Below, piece after piece: positions 25,143 through 34,141 of a stretch of DNA of 64,000 nt. This DNA comes from CAVRCA01 sp965218045 (GTDB taxonomy: Bacteria; Pseudomonadota; Alphaproteobacteria; Acetobacterales; Acetobacteraceae): NCBI GenBank assembly GCA_965218045.1, contig CBDCJX010000008.1, positions 62,001 through 126,000 on the forward strand. Direction: 5' to 3'. A program made the position numbers and the translations under genes. The notes beneath the pieces are model-generated. The model did not search any database. It saw nothing but the letters and a program-made list of their open reading frames with translations, and was not told where the DNA came from. Position 1 is the first letter of the stretch. Each line of letters begins with the position of its first letter.

Positions 25143-25828
25143 GCGGCATCCTGCAGCGGCGAGACTTCGAAGTGGCGGTCGACGACAGCCCCCCGGACCG
25201 CCGCGTCGTGAAAAATACCAAGGATTGCCCTCCCGCGCGCCTTGGCTTGCCGGATCATGCCGATGACCACGTCCCGATTGCCCGCGTCGAGCGAGGCGGT
25301 CGGCTCGTCCAGCAGCAGCACCGGATGATCGGCGATGAAGCCACGCGCAAGGTTAACTCTTTGTTGCTCGCCGCCCGAGAAGGTGGCCGGTGGTAACGCA
25401 TGCAGCCGGCTCGGGATGTTGAGCCGCAGTAGCACTTCCGCCGCCGCCACGCGCGCCGCGTCGGGCGAGGCGTCGCGGGCTGCCTCGGCGACGATCTGCA
25501 AGGCGGGCACCCGTGGCACGACGCGCAGGAACTGGCTGACATAGCCCAGCGTCTCGGCGCGCACCGCCAGCACGCGGCGTGGCTCGGCGCCAGCCATGTC
25601 GACCAGCTCGCCGCGATGGCGCACCAGGACCCGCCCCGTGTCCGGCCGATAGTTGCCGTGGATGCAACGCATCAGGGTCGACTTGCCCGCCCCCGACGTG
25701 CCGACCAAAGCCACGCACTCGCCCGCCGCGACCGTCAGATCGAGGTCGGCGAGCACCGGGATGCGCACGCCGCCTTGCAAGTGCAGGGTGAACCCTTTTG
25801 CAAGCCCCTCCACCGCCAGCATGATCAT
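25139..25828 (-). CDS. phnL: C-P lyase system ATP-binding protein PhnL
   Basis: A 229-residue ABC-type ATPase. Walker A GTSGAGKST near residue 41, the signature motif FSGGEQQRVNLARG and Walker B LLLDEPTAS are intact. PhnL-specific sequence includes IHGNYRPDTGRVLVRH and GYVSQFLRVVPRVPA. Unlike transport ATPases it has no membrane partner here; PhnK and PhnL act with the soluble C-P lyase core complex rather than in uptake. It overlaps phnK upstream and phnM downstream by four bases each. Confidence 0.94.
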   Translation of the reverse strand: MIMLAVEGLAKGFTLHLQGGVRIPVLADLDLTVAAGECVALVGTSGAGKSTLMRCIHGNYRPDTGRVLVRHRGELVDMAGAEPRRVLAVRAETLGYVSQFLRVVPRVPALQIVAEAARDASPDAARVAAAEVLLRLNIPSRLHALPPATFSGGEQQRVNLARGFIADHPVLLLDEPTASLDAGNRDVVIGMIRQAKARGRAILGIFHDAAVRGAVVDRHFEVSPLQDAA

Positions 25829-26601
25829 GCCTGCAACACCGAGCTGACCAGGAGCTGGGTGTAGCGGTGATGCGGGTCGTCGAGCACCTGGTCGGTGAGG
25901 CCGGCCTCCACCACACGCCCGCCCTGCATCACCATGATGCGGTGGGCCAGCAGCCGCGCCACCGCGATGTCGTGCGTCACCAGCACCACGGCGATGCCCA
26001 GCCGAGCCACCAGGCTGCGGATCAGGTCGAGCAGCCGCGCCTGCACCGACACGTCGAGGCCGCCGGTCGGCTCGTCCATGAACACCAGGCGCGGATGAGT
26101 GACCAGGGTGCGGGCGATCTGCAGCCGTTGCAACATGCCGCCGCTGAAGGTGCGCGGCAGGTCATCGACCCGCGCCGGATCGATCTCGACCTGGGTCAGC
26201 CAGTCGATCGCGGCGGCGCGGATGTCGCCGTAGTGCCGCGTCCCGCGCGCCATCAGCCGCTCGCCGACATTGCCGCCGGCGGTGACACCCAGACGCAGAT
26301 TGGCGCGCGGGTCCTGCTGCACGAACCCCCAGTCCGAGCGGTGCAGCCGGCGCAGCGCGGGCTCGGCCATCGCGTAGAGGTCGTGCGAGGTTCGCTCGGG
26401 ATCGCGATACCAGACGGTGCCGTGATCCGGTCGCAGCCGTCCGGAGACCACGTTCAGCAAGGTGGTCTTGCCCGAGCCGGATTCGCCGACGATCGCCAGC
26501 ACCTCGCCCGGCCACAGGTCGAGGTCCACCCCGTCCAGCGCCGTGATCGGGCCGAAGCGATGCGCCAGGCCGCGCGCGGCGAGCAAGGTCGGCTCGCTCA
26601 T
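25825..26601 (-). CDS. phnK: C-P lyase system ATP-binding protein PhnK
   Basis: A 258-residue ABC-type ATPase that docks on the PhnJ face of the C-P lyase core complex. Walker A GESGSGKTT, Q-loop WGFVQQDPRANL, signature FSGGMLQRLQIAR and Walker B LVFMDEPTGGLD are all present. The start at 26601 (MSEPTL) overlaps the phnJ stop as ATGA; the longer open frame upstream lies inside phnJ. It resembles dipeptide-importer ATPases in overall sequence, as is normal for PhnK, but the operon position settles the identity. Confidence 0.94.
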   Translation of the reverse strand: MSEPTLLAARGLAHRFGPITALDGVDLDLWPGEVLAIVGESGSGKTTLLNVVSGRLRPDHGTVWYRDPERTSHDLYAMAEPALRRLHRSDWGFVQQDPRANLRLGVTAGGNVGERLMARGTRHYGDIRAAAIDWLTQVEIDPARVDDLPRTFSGGMLQRLQIARTLVTHPRLVFMDEPTGGLDVSVQARLLDLIRSLVARLGIAVVLVTHDIAVARLLAHRIMVMQGGRVVEAGLTDQVLDDPHHRYTQLLVSSVLQA

Positions 26602-27446
26602 GCGGTGGCCGCGCTCGGTTGCGCCGCGCGGCGGCTGGCGCAGTGGTCGGTGTCGGAGCAGACGAACAGCCGGCCGCCGCGATCGTCCACCACCACCTCG
26701 TCGAGATAGCTCGCATCCGCGCCGCACAGCCCGCAGCGATGCGGCGCGCGGCCGGCGCGGAACGGATGGTCGTCGAAATCGAGCGAGCGGACATCGGTGT
26801 AGGGCGGGATGGCGTAGATCCGCTTCTCGCGCCCCGCGCCGAACAACTGCAACGCCGGCATCATGTGCATCTTCGGATTGTCGAAAGCGGGGATCGGGCT
26901 CGGCGAGGTGAGATAGCGGTGGTTCACCATCACCGGGTAGTCGTAGCTGATCGACACCTGGCCGAGCCGGGCGATGTCCTCGTAGAGCTTCACCTGCATC
27001 AGCCCGTAATCGGCCAGCGCGTGCAGCCGGCGCGTCTCGGCGCGGCTCGGTTCCAGCCGATACAGCGGCTCCGGCTGCGGCACCTGGTAGACCAGGATCT
27101 GGTGCTCGCCGAGCCCCTGCTCGGGGATGCGATGGCGGGTCTGGATGACGCTTGCCTCCTTGGTGTGCGTCGTCGTCCGCACCCCGGCGGTGCGCGCGAA
27201 GAAGCGGCGGATCGAGACCGCGTTGGTGGTGTCGTCAGCCCCCTGGTCGATCACTTTTAGCGTGTCGCCGGCGCCGAGCACGGCGGCCGTCACCTGGATG
27301 CCGCCGGTGCCCCAGCCATACGGCAGCGGCATCTCGCGCGAGCCGAACGGCACCTGGTGGCCGGGGATCGCCACCGCTTTGAGGATCGCGCGGCGGATCA
27401 TCCGCTTGGTCTGCTCGTCGAGATAGGCGAAGTTGTAGCCCTGCAT
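26598..27446 (-). CDS. phnJ: Alpha-D-ribose 1-methylphosphonate 5-phosphate C-P lyase
   Basis: The radical-SAM enzyme that breaks the carbon-phosphorus bond, 282 residues from ATG 27446 (a GTG one codon earlier is possible). The iron-sulfur cysteines lie near the C-terminus as CGLCGADAS and VCSDTDHC, an arrangement unique to PhnJ. The glycine-rich YGWGTGGIQVT segment near residue 45 contains the glycine-radical region. The start overlaps the phnI stop (TGATG). With PhnG, PhnH and PhnI it forms the core complex in the cytoplasm. Nothing essential appears to be missing. Confidence 0.96.
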   Translation of the reverse strand: MQGYNFAYLDEQTKRMIRRAILKAVAIPGHQVPFGSREMPLPYGWGTGGIQVTAAVLGAGDTLKVIDQGADDTTNAVSIRRFFARTAGVRTTTHTKEASVIQTRHRIPEQGLGEHQILVYQVPQPEPLYRLEPSRAETRRLHALADYGLMQVKLYEDIARLGQVSISYDYPVMVNHRYLTSPSPIPAFDNPKMHMMPALQLFGAGREKRIYAIPPYTDVRSLDFDDHPFRAGRAPHRCGLCGADASYLDEVVVDDRGGRLFVCSDTDHCASRRAAQPSAATA

Positions 27447-28564
27447 CACTCGGCTGCCTTGGCTTGCGGCTGCTCAGCGTTCGGCTGTTGGTTGCGGGGC
27501 TGCTCGGTGGCGGCTTGCCGCATCCGCCGCACCGCTTCCAGTTCGCTCTGGAAATCGACGTAGTGCGGCAGCTTGAGGTGCTCGACGAAGCCGGTCGCCT
27601 CGACATTGTCGCAATGCGACAGCACGAACTCGACATCCTGCGCCGGCGCGGTGACATCCTCGCCGAGCTCGGCGGCGCGCATCGCCCGGTCGACCAGCGC
27701 CATCGCCATCGCCTTGCGGTCGGCTTGGCCGAAGGCGAGGCCGTAGCCACGGGTGAATTGCGGCGGCACCGTCCGCGAGCCGGTGAACTGATTGACCATC
27801 TGGCATTCGGTGACGGTGATGTCGCCGATGTCGATGGCGAAACCGAGCTCGGGCGGGACGATCTCGACCGACACCTCGCCCATGCGGATCTCGCCCACGA
27901 ACGGATGGGTGCCGCCCCAGCCGCGCTGCGTCGAGTAGCCGAGGGCCAACAGGAATCCCTCGTCGCCACGCGCCAGCGCTTGCAGCCGGAGATCGCGCCC
28001 GGCGGGAAAGGCGAGCGGTTCGCGGGTGAGATCGGCCGGCGCGGCTTCGGCCGCATCCTCGCGCTCGATCAGCGCCTCGTCGCCGAGGATGTCGGCGGCG
28101 CGCGTCGCCGGCGCCGCCTCGGCGGTTGCCTGCGGGGCTTGTGGCGCCGCGCCACCAGCGGCGAGCGCGAAGTCGAGCAGCCGGTGGGTGTAGTCGGTGG
28201 TCGGCCCCAGCACCTGGCCGCCCGGCAGGTCCTTGAAGATCGCCGAGATGCGCCGCGCCACGCGCATCGCCGCCGTGTCGAGCGGCAGGGCGCGGCCGAA
28301 GCGAGGCAGGGTGGTGCGGTAGGCGCGCAGCAGGAAGGCGGCCTCGACCAGATCGCCCTGCGCCTGCTTGATCGCCAGCGCGGCCAGCTCCGGGTCGTAC
28401 ACCGAGCCCTCGCCCATCACCCTGGCCACCGCGCGGCCGAGCTGGCCGGTGATCTGGTCGAGCCCGAGGTCCGGGGACGCCGGATCGCCGCGCCGCGTCT
28501 CGGCGAGCCAGGCGTGTGCATTGTCGATCGCCTGCTCGCCGCCCTTGACCGCGACATAAGCCAT
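27446..28564 (-). CDS. phnI: C-P lyase core subunit PhnI
   Basis: A 372-residue core subunit which, with PhnG, PhnH and PhnL, exchanges the adenine of ATP for phosphonate. The start MAYVAVKGGEQAIDNAHAWL is typical. Conserved segments include GYSTQRGWGGTHPFVGEIR, PPELGFAIDIGDITVTECQ and FVLSHCDNVEATGF. An Ala/Pro-rich stretch near residues 140-170 is a low-complexity insertion, and the C-terminus is rich in Gln/Ala. The start at 28564 is chosen over a longer open frame that lies inside phnH. Confidence 0.95.
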   Translation of the reverse strand: MAYVAVKGGEQAIDNAHAWLAETRRGDPASPDLGLDQITGQLGRAVARVMGEGSVYDPELAALAIKQAQGDLVEAAFLLRAYRTTLPRFGRALPLDTAAMRVARRISAIFKDLPGGQVLGPTTDYTHRLLDFALAAGGAAPQAPQATAEAAPATRAADILGDEALIEREDAAEAAPADLTREPLAFPAGRDLRLQALARGDEGFLLALGYSTQRGWGGTHPFVGEIRMGEVSVEIVPPELGFAIDIGDITVTECQMVNQFTGSRTVPPQFTRGYGLAFGQADRKAMAMALVDRAMRAAELGEDVTAPAQDVEFVLSHCDNVEATGFVEHLKLPHYVDFQSELEAVRRMRQAATEQPRNQQPNAEQPQAKAAE

Positions 28565-28565
28565 C

Positions 28566-29144
28566 TCAGACCTCCTCGACCTGGACGCTGCGAGGCAGGG
28601 CGGCGAGCCGGGTGCCGCTGCACAACACGAGGTCGACGCCGCGCGGGAACAGCGCGTGATTGGCGCGCCACTGGGCGGCGAAGTCGTCGGGCAGCCCGGC
28701 CACGCGCAACGTCGCCGGCTCGCGCAGGCCGGGGCCGGCCAGCCGATAGCCGCGCCCCTCTCCGAGTGCGGCAACCTGCAACAGCAAGGTGGCGCCGTGC
28801 TCGGGTGCTTCATCGGTGCCGAGTGCCAGAGTGGCGAGCGACGGCATGGTCAGCGCGACCACCAGGCTGGCGGCTGGCAAAGCCTCGACCAGCGGGGCGC
28901 CGCAATGAAACCGCAGCCAGTCGGTCGCCGCGTCGGCCGTCGGCGCCAGCCAGAGCGGCGTCTCGGCATCGGCCAGGGTCAGCAAGGTGACGGCCATCGC
29001 GGCGCCCAGCGGCGCGGGGGAGGCGAGGCCGGCGCCGCATTCGACCACCCGGCCGGGTCTCGCCATTGCGTCCAGCACCGCGCGAAAGCAGGCTTGCGCC
29101 TCGGTTGGCGGATCGGCGAAGCCGGGCAGGTCGAGGCTTGCCAT
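28566..29144 (-). CDS. phnH: C-P lyase core subunit PhnH
   Basis: A 192-residue subunit of the C-P lyase core complex. The N-terminal LPGFADPPTEAQACFRAVLDAMARPG closely follows the family pattern (shown as a region at residues 5-30), with TLADAETPLWL and a C-terminal NHALFPRGVDLVL. The start at 29144 shares its A with the phnG stop (TGATG). It is separated from phnI by a single base. Typical length; no oddities. Confidence 0.93.
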   Translation of the reverse strand: MASLDLPGFADPPTEAQACFRAVLDAMARPGRVVECGAGLASPAPLGAAMAVTLLTLADAETPLWLAPTADAATDWLRFHCGAPLVEALPAASLVVALTMPSLATLALGTDEAPEHGATLLLQVAALGEGRGYRLAGPGLREPATLRVAGLPDDFAAQWRANHALFPRGVDLVLCSGTRLAALPRSVQVEEV

Positions 29145-29605
29145 CAGCGCATGGTCGCCATGGTGAAGAACTGCACTCGCGTCGCGGCAGCCTTGCGCGC
29201 GATCGTGTCGCGTCGTGCCTGCTGCGCCTCGGCGAGCGGGGCGATGACTTCCTGTTGCACGGAACCGGCCCGCTCCGGGTCCTGCAGGACGGCATCCAGC
29301 ACGGCGGCCAACTCGGCCTGCCGCGGGTCGCGGCCGGTGACATAGGCGTGGCCCACCAAGCCGCTGGCGGTGTGCACCGAGCAACGGGTGACCGGCAGCT
29401 CGCCGCAATTGAACCCGGCGCCATCCCCCCCGGCGCGCCCGCGCAGCATCACCAGCCCGGTCTCCGGCCGGCGCAGGAAGCGATACTCGGGCAGCGGCGG
29501 CACCTGCGCGAGCCGCGCCTCGATATCGGCGGCGGACGCGCGCGCCAGGATCGCCATCCAGCGGCGGCGCGGGGCGTGCGGTTCGGCCGAGGGCCGGTCG
29601 TTCAT
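29144..29605 (-). CDS. phnG: C-P lyase core subunit PhnG
   Basis: A 153-residue subunit, first gene of the phosphonate operon. Family features: RRRWMAILARASAADIEARL near the N-terminus, YRFLRRPETGLVMLRGRAGG and FNCGELPVTRC with a conserved HAYVTGRD. The start at 29605 (MNDRPS) is chosen because the region upstream is the regulatory gap with the PhnF-type operator; a longer open frame would extend across it. Divergent to phnF. Confidence 0.92.
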   Translation of the reverse strand: MNDRPSAEPHAPRRRWMAILARASAADIEARLAQVPPLPEYRFLRRPETGLVMLRGRAGGDGAGFNCGELPVTRCSVHTASGLVGHAYVTGRDPRQAELAAVLDAVLQDPERAGSVQQEVIAPLAEAQQARRDTIARKAAATRVQFFTMATMR

Positions 29606-29622
29606 CGCTGCACTTCCATGGT

Positions 29623-29632
29623 TGTCTAGACA
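29623..29632. promoter_or_regulatory. Palindromic operator, probably for PhnF
   Basis: TGTCTAGACA is a perfect 10-base palindrome in the 81-base gap between the divergent phnG and phnF genes. It matches the kind of TCTAGA-centred site expected for PhnF-type GntR regulators, so it could control both directions. Assignment rests on position and symmetry only. Confidence 0.6.
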
Positions 29633-29686
29633 GCTAGGTAAATCCGCTTTTATGGTCAACACCCTCTCTCACGGCGAGCCGCGTTC

Positions 29687-30442
29687 ATGGGTGACAGTCC
29701 AGCGACAATCGGGGCGGACCCTTCCGTGTCGCGGCAGCCGGGGATCGCGTTGTGGCGGCAGATCGCCGGATCGCTGCGCGACGAGATCGGCAACGGCACC
29801 TACCCGCCCGCCGGACGCCTGCCCACCGAGGCGGAGCTGTCACAGCGCTTCCGGGTCAACCGGCACACGGTCCGCCGCGCGCTCGAGGAACTTTCGCGCG
29901 CCGGCCTTATACGAGTCGAGCAAGGGCGGGGCGCGTTCGTCGCCGAGGACGTGATCGACTACATGGTCGAGCCCCGCACCCGGTTCTCCGAGTGGATTCG
30001 GCGGCACAACAAGGAGCCGTCGGGCCGGGTGCTGCGGCTCGGCGAGGTCGCGGCCGATGCGCGGGTCGCGGCGGGACTGGCCCTCCGGGAGGGCGCCCCG
30101 GTGATCCGCTTCGAGCGCCTGGGTCTGGCCGATGACCGCCCGGTCAGCCTGGGTCGCCATCATTTCTCGTCGGCGCGCTGCCCCGGTCTGCTGACCGCGT
30201 TGCGCGACGCGCCGACCATCACCGACGCGTTGCGTTTGGTGGGCGTGCCCGACTACATGCGGCTCAGCACCCGGGTCTCGGCGCGGCTGCCGAGCGCGGA
30301 GGAAGCCGAACTGCTGCGCATGGCGCGTAACCGGCCGGTGCTGGTCGCCGAGAACGTCAATGTCGACAGCGACGGCGCCGTGGTGGAGTTCGGCACCGCG
30401 ATCTACCCGACACCCCGCGTGCAGATCGTCTTCGAACCCTGA
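29687..30442 (+). CDS. phnF: GntR/HutC-family transcriptional regulator PhnF
   Basis: A 251-residue repressor-type regulator of phosphonate use. A winged helix-turn-helix at about residues 20-85 (LPTEAELSQRFRVNRHTVRR and ALEELSRAGLIRVEQGRGAFV, given as two parts) is followed by a UTRA ligand domain with VIRFERLGLADD and SLGRHHFS. Divergent orientation from phnG-M and the palindrome between them are the normal PhnF arrangement. The ligand is unknown, perhaps a phosphonate or pathway intermediate. Confidence 0.92.
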   Translation: MGDSPATIGADPSVSRQPGIALWRQIAGSLRDEIGNGTYPPAGRLPTEAELSQRFRVNRHTVRRALEELSRAGLIRVEQGRGAFVAEDVIDYMVEPRTRFSEWIRRHNKEPSGRVLRLGEVAADARVAAGLALREGAPVIRFERLGLADDRPVSLGRHHFSSARCPGLLTALRDAPTITDALRLVGVPDYMRLSTRVSARLPSAEEAELLRMARNRPVLVAENVNVDSDGAVVEFGTAIYPTPRVQIVFEP

Positions 30443-30550
30443 GCCGGCGCCGCTTCTCAGGTGCGCGGTTCTGCTTCAGCATCGCTCTCGATCGACGTCG
30501 GCGCTGGTCCAGGCGCGGGCGCCGCCCCGAGAACGAGGGAGTGCGCCGCA

Positions 30551-31600
30551 ATGGAGTTCGGGGTTTTCCAGGAGTTTCCTTCACTGCCGGGGCAGCCCGA
30601 CGCGGACGCGTTCGAGCAGGCGTTCGAGCTGGTCGACACCGCGGAGCGCGGCGGTCTCGACGCGCTTTGGCTCGCCGAGCTGCATTTCGATCCGGATCGC
30701 TCGGTGCTCTCCTCGCCGCTCTGCGTCGCCAGCGCCATCGCCGCGCGCACCAGCCGCATCCGCATCGGCATCGGCGTCCAGGTGCTGCCGCTGTGCCATC
30801 CGCTGCGGCTGGCCGAGGAGGCGGCGACGGTCGATCAGATCAGCCGTGGCCGACTGATCCTCGGCGTCGGACGCAGCGGGGTCGCGCGCACCTACGAATC
30901 ATACGGGGTGCCCTACGCCGAAAGCCGCGACCGCTTCACCGAGGCCCTCGACATCATCCGCCAAGCCTGGCGTGAGCCGGTTTTTTCCTATCGCGGCAAG
31001 TTCCACCATTTCGAAGATGTGACCACGACGCCGCGCCCGTTCCAGCAGCCGATGCCGCCGATCCGCATGGCGGCGACCAGCGCGGACACCTTTCCCGCCA
31101 TCGGCGCGATGGGATTGCCGATCTTCGTCGCCATCCGCCACGAGCCGTCCTCGGCGGTGGCGGCGAATATCCGCGCGTATCGCGAGGCGTATCAGGCGGC
31201 GGGCCATCCCGGCGAGGGCCAGGTCTTTCTACGGTTTCCCGGCTTCGTCGCGGAGACCGCACAGCGGGCGCGGGAAGCGGCGGAGCCCACCTTGCTGCAC
31301 TATTATCGCGCGCAGGCCGCGTTGCTGCGGGACTCCGCCAGCCGCATCGACGCCAAGGCCGCCGCCGTTCGCGCCGGACAGGCGCAGCGTCTCGAGGACA
31401 TGACGTTCGACGAGGCGGTGCGCGGCATGGTCCTGGTCGGCACGCCCGAGCACGTCGCCGGCCGGCTGCGCGAGCTGCGTGACGAGCTCGGGCTTGCCGG
31501 CATCCTGATGGAGCTCAACGCCGGCGGCCGCGCGCCGCACGCGGAGGTAAAAGCCGCGTTGCAGCTGCTCTGCGCCGAGGTGATGCCACGGCTTCGCTAA
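30551..31600 (+). CDS. LLM-class flavin-dependent oxidoreductase
   Basis: A 349-residue luciferase-like monooxygenase family protein (TIM barrel, FMN or F420-type flavin). Family landmarks: MEFGVFQEF start, DALWLAELHF, RIRIGIGVQVLPLCHPLRLAEE, GRLILGVGRSG and the GTPEHVAGRL motif near the C-terminus. The start at 30551 has GAGGGAG upstream. It sits between phnF and a GNAT gene, eleven bases before the latter; a link to phosphonate use is possible but unproved. A different member of the class is at 40129-41115. Confidence 0.87.
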   Translation: MEFGVFQEFPSLPGQPDADAFEQAFELVDTAERGGLDALWLAELHFDPDRSVLSSPLCVASAIAARTSRIRIGIGVQVLPLCHPLRLAEEAATVDQISRGRLILGVGRSGVARTYESYGVPYAESRDRFTEALDIIRQAWREPVFSYRGKFHHFEDVTTTPRPFQQPMPPIRMAATSADTFPAIGAMGLPIFVAIRHEPSSAVAANIRAYREAYQAAGHPGEGQVFLRFPGFVAETAQRAREAAEPTLLHYYRAQAALLRDSASRIDAKAAAVRAGQAQRLEDMTFDEAVRGMVLVGTPEHVAGRLRELRDELGLAGILMELNAGGRAPHAEVKAALQLLCAEVMPRLR

Positions 31601-31611
31601 AGGATGAAGAC

Positions 31612-32289
31612 ATGACAGCGCCTCCGATCGGACCCGAGGTCGACACGACGCCCCGCCCGCTGCCGGCGCGGGTGACGATCCGCGGTCAATACGCCGTGCT
31701 GGAGCCGCTGCACCGGCGCCACGTCGAGGAACTGTGGCAGGCAGCACAAGGCGCGGAGGATAGCTGGGCCTACCTCGGCTATGGCCCGTTTCCCTCGCTC
31801 GCCGCGCTGACGAACCACGTGGTTGATCTCGCCGCGCAGCACGATCCGATGGCCTGGGCGGTGCGCCCGGTCGGCACCGGCGTCGCTTCAGGTTGGCTGA
31901 CCTTGATGGACATGCAGCCGAGGAACGCCGCGATCGAGCTCGGCCACATCTGGTTCGCGCCGCGTTTGCAGCGAACCCGCGCGGCCACCGAGGCGATGTT
32001 CCTGCTGCTGAAGCTCGCCGCCGACGATCTCGGCTACCGTCGCCTGGTGTGGAAGTGCAACGCGCTCAACGCGCCCTCGCGGCGCGCGGCGGAGCGGCTG
32101 GGTTTTGCCTACGAGGGCACGTTGCGCGCGCACATGGTGGTGAAGGGGCGACGCCGCGATTCCGCCTTCTATAGCCTGCTCGACGATGAGTGGCCGCGTT
32201 GCCGCGCCGCCCTGCAGCGATGGCTCGATCCGGCGAACTTCGCCCCCGACGGCACAGCGCTCGAAAGCCTCGCCGAGCTGCGCCGCTGA
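31612..32289 (+). CDS. GNAT-family N-acetyltransferase (RimJ/RimL type)
   Basis: A 225-residue acetyltransferase. The GNAT core is visible: YAVLEPLHRRHVEELWQ at the start, GWLTLMDMQPRNAAIELGHIWF with the following LQRTRAATEAMFLLLKLA (acetyl-CoA binding region) and NAPSRRAAERLGFAYEGTLR, the hallmark of RimJ/RimL-type enzymes. It lies between an LLM oxidoreductase and a D-aminoacylase; acetylation of an amino acid or peptide is one guess. Substrate unknown. Confidence 0.88.
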   Translation: MTAPPIGPEVDTTPRPLPARVTIRGQYAVLEPLHRRHVEELWQAAQGAEDSWAYLGYGPFPSLAALTNHVVDLAAQHDPMAWAVRPVGTGVASGWLTLMDMQPRNAAIELGHIWFAPRLQRTRAATEAMFLLLKLAADDLGYRRLVWKCNALNAPSRRAAERLGFAYEGTLRAHMVVKGRRRDSAFYSLLDDEWPRCRAALQRWLDPANFAPDGTALESLAELRR

Positions 32290-32366
32290 TCGCCCGCTTG
32301 CCGCCGCTTGACTCGGCCGCCACGGAGGCGACCATGCTCGTGCCGCCCCTCGGAGGAGACTTGCCC

Positions 32367-34082
32367 ATGACTGACGCAACGCTCGTCATCCGCAACGGCA
32401 CCGTCATCGACGGCGGCGGCGGTGAGCCTTTCGAGGCCGATATCCGCGTGGTCGGCGGCCGGATTGCCGAGGTGGGCAAGGTTACGGCGCGCGGCGAGGA
32501 GGAGATCGACGCCAAGGGCCGGATCGTCACGCCCGGCTTCATCGATCCGCACACGCACTACGACGCGCAGGTGACGTGGGGCAACCACATGAACCCGTCG
32601 TCGTGGAACGGCGTCACCACGGTGCTGATCGGCAGTTGCGGCGTCGGCTTCGCGCCCTGCCTGCCGAACCAGCGCGACATGCTGGTCAAGCTCATGGAGG
32701 GTGTCGAGGACATTCCCGAGGTCGTGCTCACCGAGGGACTGCCGTGGAACTGGCAGACGTTTCCCGAATTCCTCAACGCCCTGGATGCGCGCCGCTACGA
32801 TCTCGACGTGGCGACGCAGGTGCCGCATGCGGCGCTGCGCGTCTATGTCATGGGCGAGCGCGGCGCCAACCGCGAGGACGCGACCGAAAATGACCGTCAA
32901 CGCATGGCGCACCTCGCCGCCGAGGGCATCACCGCCGGCGCGCTCGGCTTCTCCACCTCGCGCACCTTGAACCACCGCACGCTCGACGGTCGGCCGATCC
33001 CGACCCTCACCGCCGCCGAAAGCGAGCTGGCGACCATCGCCGGCGCGATCGGCAAGCTCGGCAAGGGCTGGATGCAGGTGATCGCCGATTTCGACGATGA
33101 ACTGGAGCCGGAATTCGCCATGCTGCGCCGCCTGGCCGAGCGCTCGCGCCGCCCGGTCAGCATCACGGTGCTGGAGCGCGATTCCAAGCCGCTGGAATGG
33201 CGCCATCTGCTCGACCGCATCGAGCAGGCCAACGCCGACGGGCTGTCGATGCTCGGCCAGGTGCTCGACCGGCCGACCGGGATCATGCTCGGCTTCGAAA
33301 TCTCGCAGAACCCGTTCATGTCCTGCCCCAGCTTCGAGGCGATCGCGCATCTGCCGTTCGCGGAAAGGGTCGCGGCGCTGCGCAATCCCGAGCTACGCGC
33401 GCGCCTGCTGTCCGAGACCAACGAGGACGCCGCGCTCGGCAAGCGGGTGGCGACGTGGGCGCGCATCTTCGAGCTTGGCGACCCGCCGAACTACGAGCCG
33501 ACGGTCGAGCAGAGCGTCGCGGCGCGCGCCAAGCGCATGGGCGTCGACCCGGCAGCACTCGCCTACGACCTGCTGCTCGAGGATGGCGGCAAGAAGATTC
33601 TCTACCGTCCGCTGAGCAACTACGCGCACGGCAATCTGGACACCGTGCGCCAGATGATGACGCACCCGAACACCCTGGTCAGTCTCGGCGACGGCGGCGC
33701 GCATGTCGGCGTGCTGTGCGACGCCAGCGCGCCCACCTACCTGCTCACCCACTGGACGCGCGACCGCGCGACCGGCCGCTTCCCCGTCGCGTGGGCGGTG
33801 AAGCGGCTGACCAGCGACAATGCGCGGGCACTCGGCCTGGCGGATCGCGGCCGGATCGCGCCGGGCTACAAGGCGGACCTCAACGTGATCGACTACGACC
33901 GCCTGCGCCTGCACGCGCCCGAGGTGGTCTACGACCTGCCCGCCGGCGGCCGCCGCATGGTCCAGCGCACCAACGGCTACGATGCGACGATCGTCTCCGG
34001 CGCGGTGGTGCATCGCAACGGCGAACCAACGGGCGCGCTCCCCGGCCGACTGGTGCGCGGCGCGCAGGGGGCGCCCGCATAG
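32367..34082 (+). CDS. N-acyl-D-amino-acid deacylase (amidohydrolase)
   Basis: A 571-residue D-aminoacylase-family enzyme that removes acyl groups from N-acyl-D-amino acids. Metal ligands are seen in FIDPHTHYDAQ (HxH), in the Cys-containing SCGVGFAPC characteristic of the family, and in the Asp of SLGDGGAHVG. The start at 32367 has GGAGGAG nine bases upstream; the open frame extends further upstream into the GNAT gene and is not used. Convergent with a dipeptide ABC operon, which may bring in peptides or acylated amino acids as substrates. Confidence 0.9.
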   Translation: MTDATLVIRNGTVIDGGGGEPFEADIRVVGGRIAEVGKVTARGEEEIDAKGRIVTPGFIDPHTHYDAQVTWGNHMNPSSWNGVTTVLIGSCGVGFAPCLPNQRDMLVKLMEGVEDIPEVVLTEGLPWNWQTFPEFLNALDARRYDLDVATQVPHAALRVYVMGERGANREDATENDRQRMAHLAAEGITAGALGFSTSRTLNHRTLDGRPIPTLTAAESELATIAGAIGKLGKGWMQVIADFDDELEPEFAMLRRLAERSRRPVSITVLERDSKPLEWRHLLDRIEQANADGLSMLGQVLDRPTGIMLGFEISQNPFMSCPSFEAIAHLPFAERVAALRNPELRARLLSETNEDAALGKRVATWARIFELGDPPNYEPTVEQSVAARAKRMGVDPAALAYDLLLEDGGKKILYRPLSNYAHGNLDTVRQMMTHPNTLVSLGDGGAHVGVLCDASAPTYLLTHWTRDRATGRFPVAWAVKRLTSDNARALGLADRGRIAPGYKADLNVIDYDRLRLHAPEVVYDLPAGGRRMVQRTNGYDATIVSGAVVHRNGEPTGALPGRLVRGAQGAPA

Positions 34083-34141
34083 CGCTGTCGTCGGTCGGAT
34101 CATTCAAGTCGGAGTGAACGCGTCGCGCCGAAGCGTCACCT

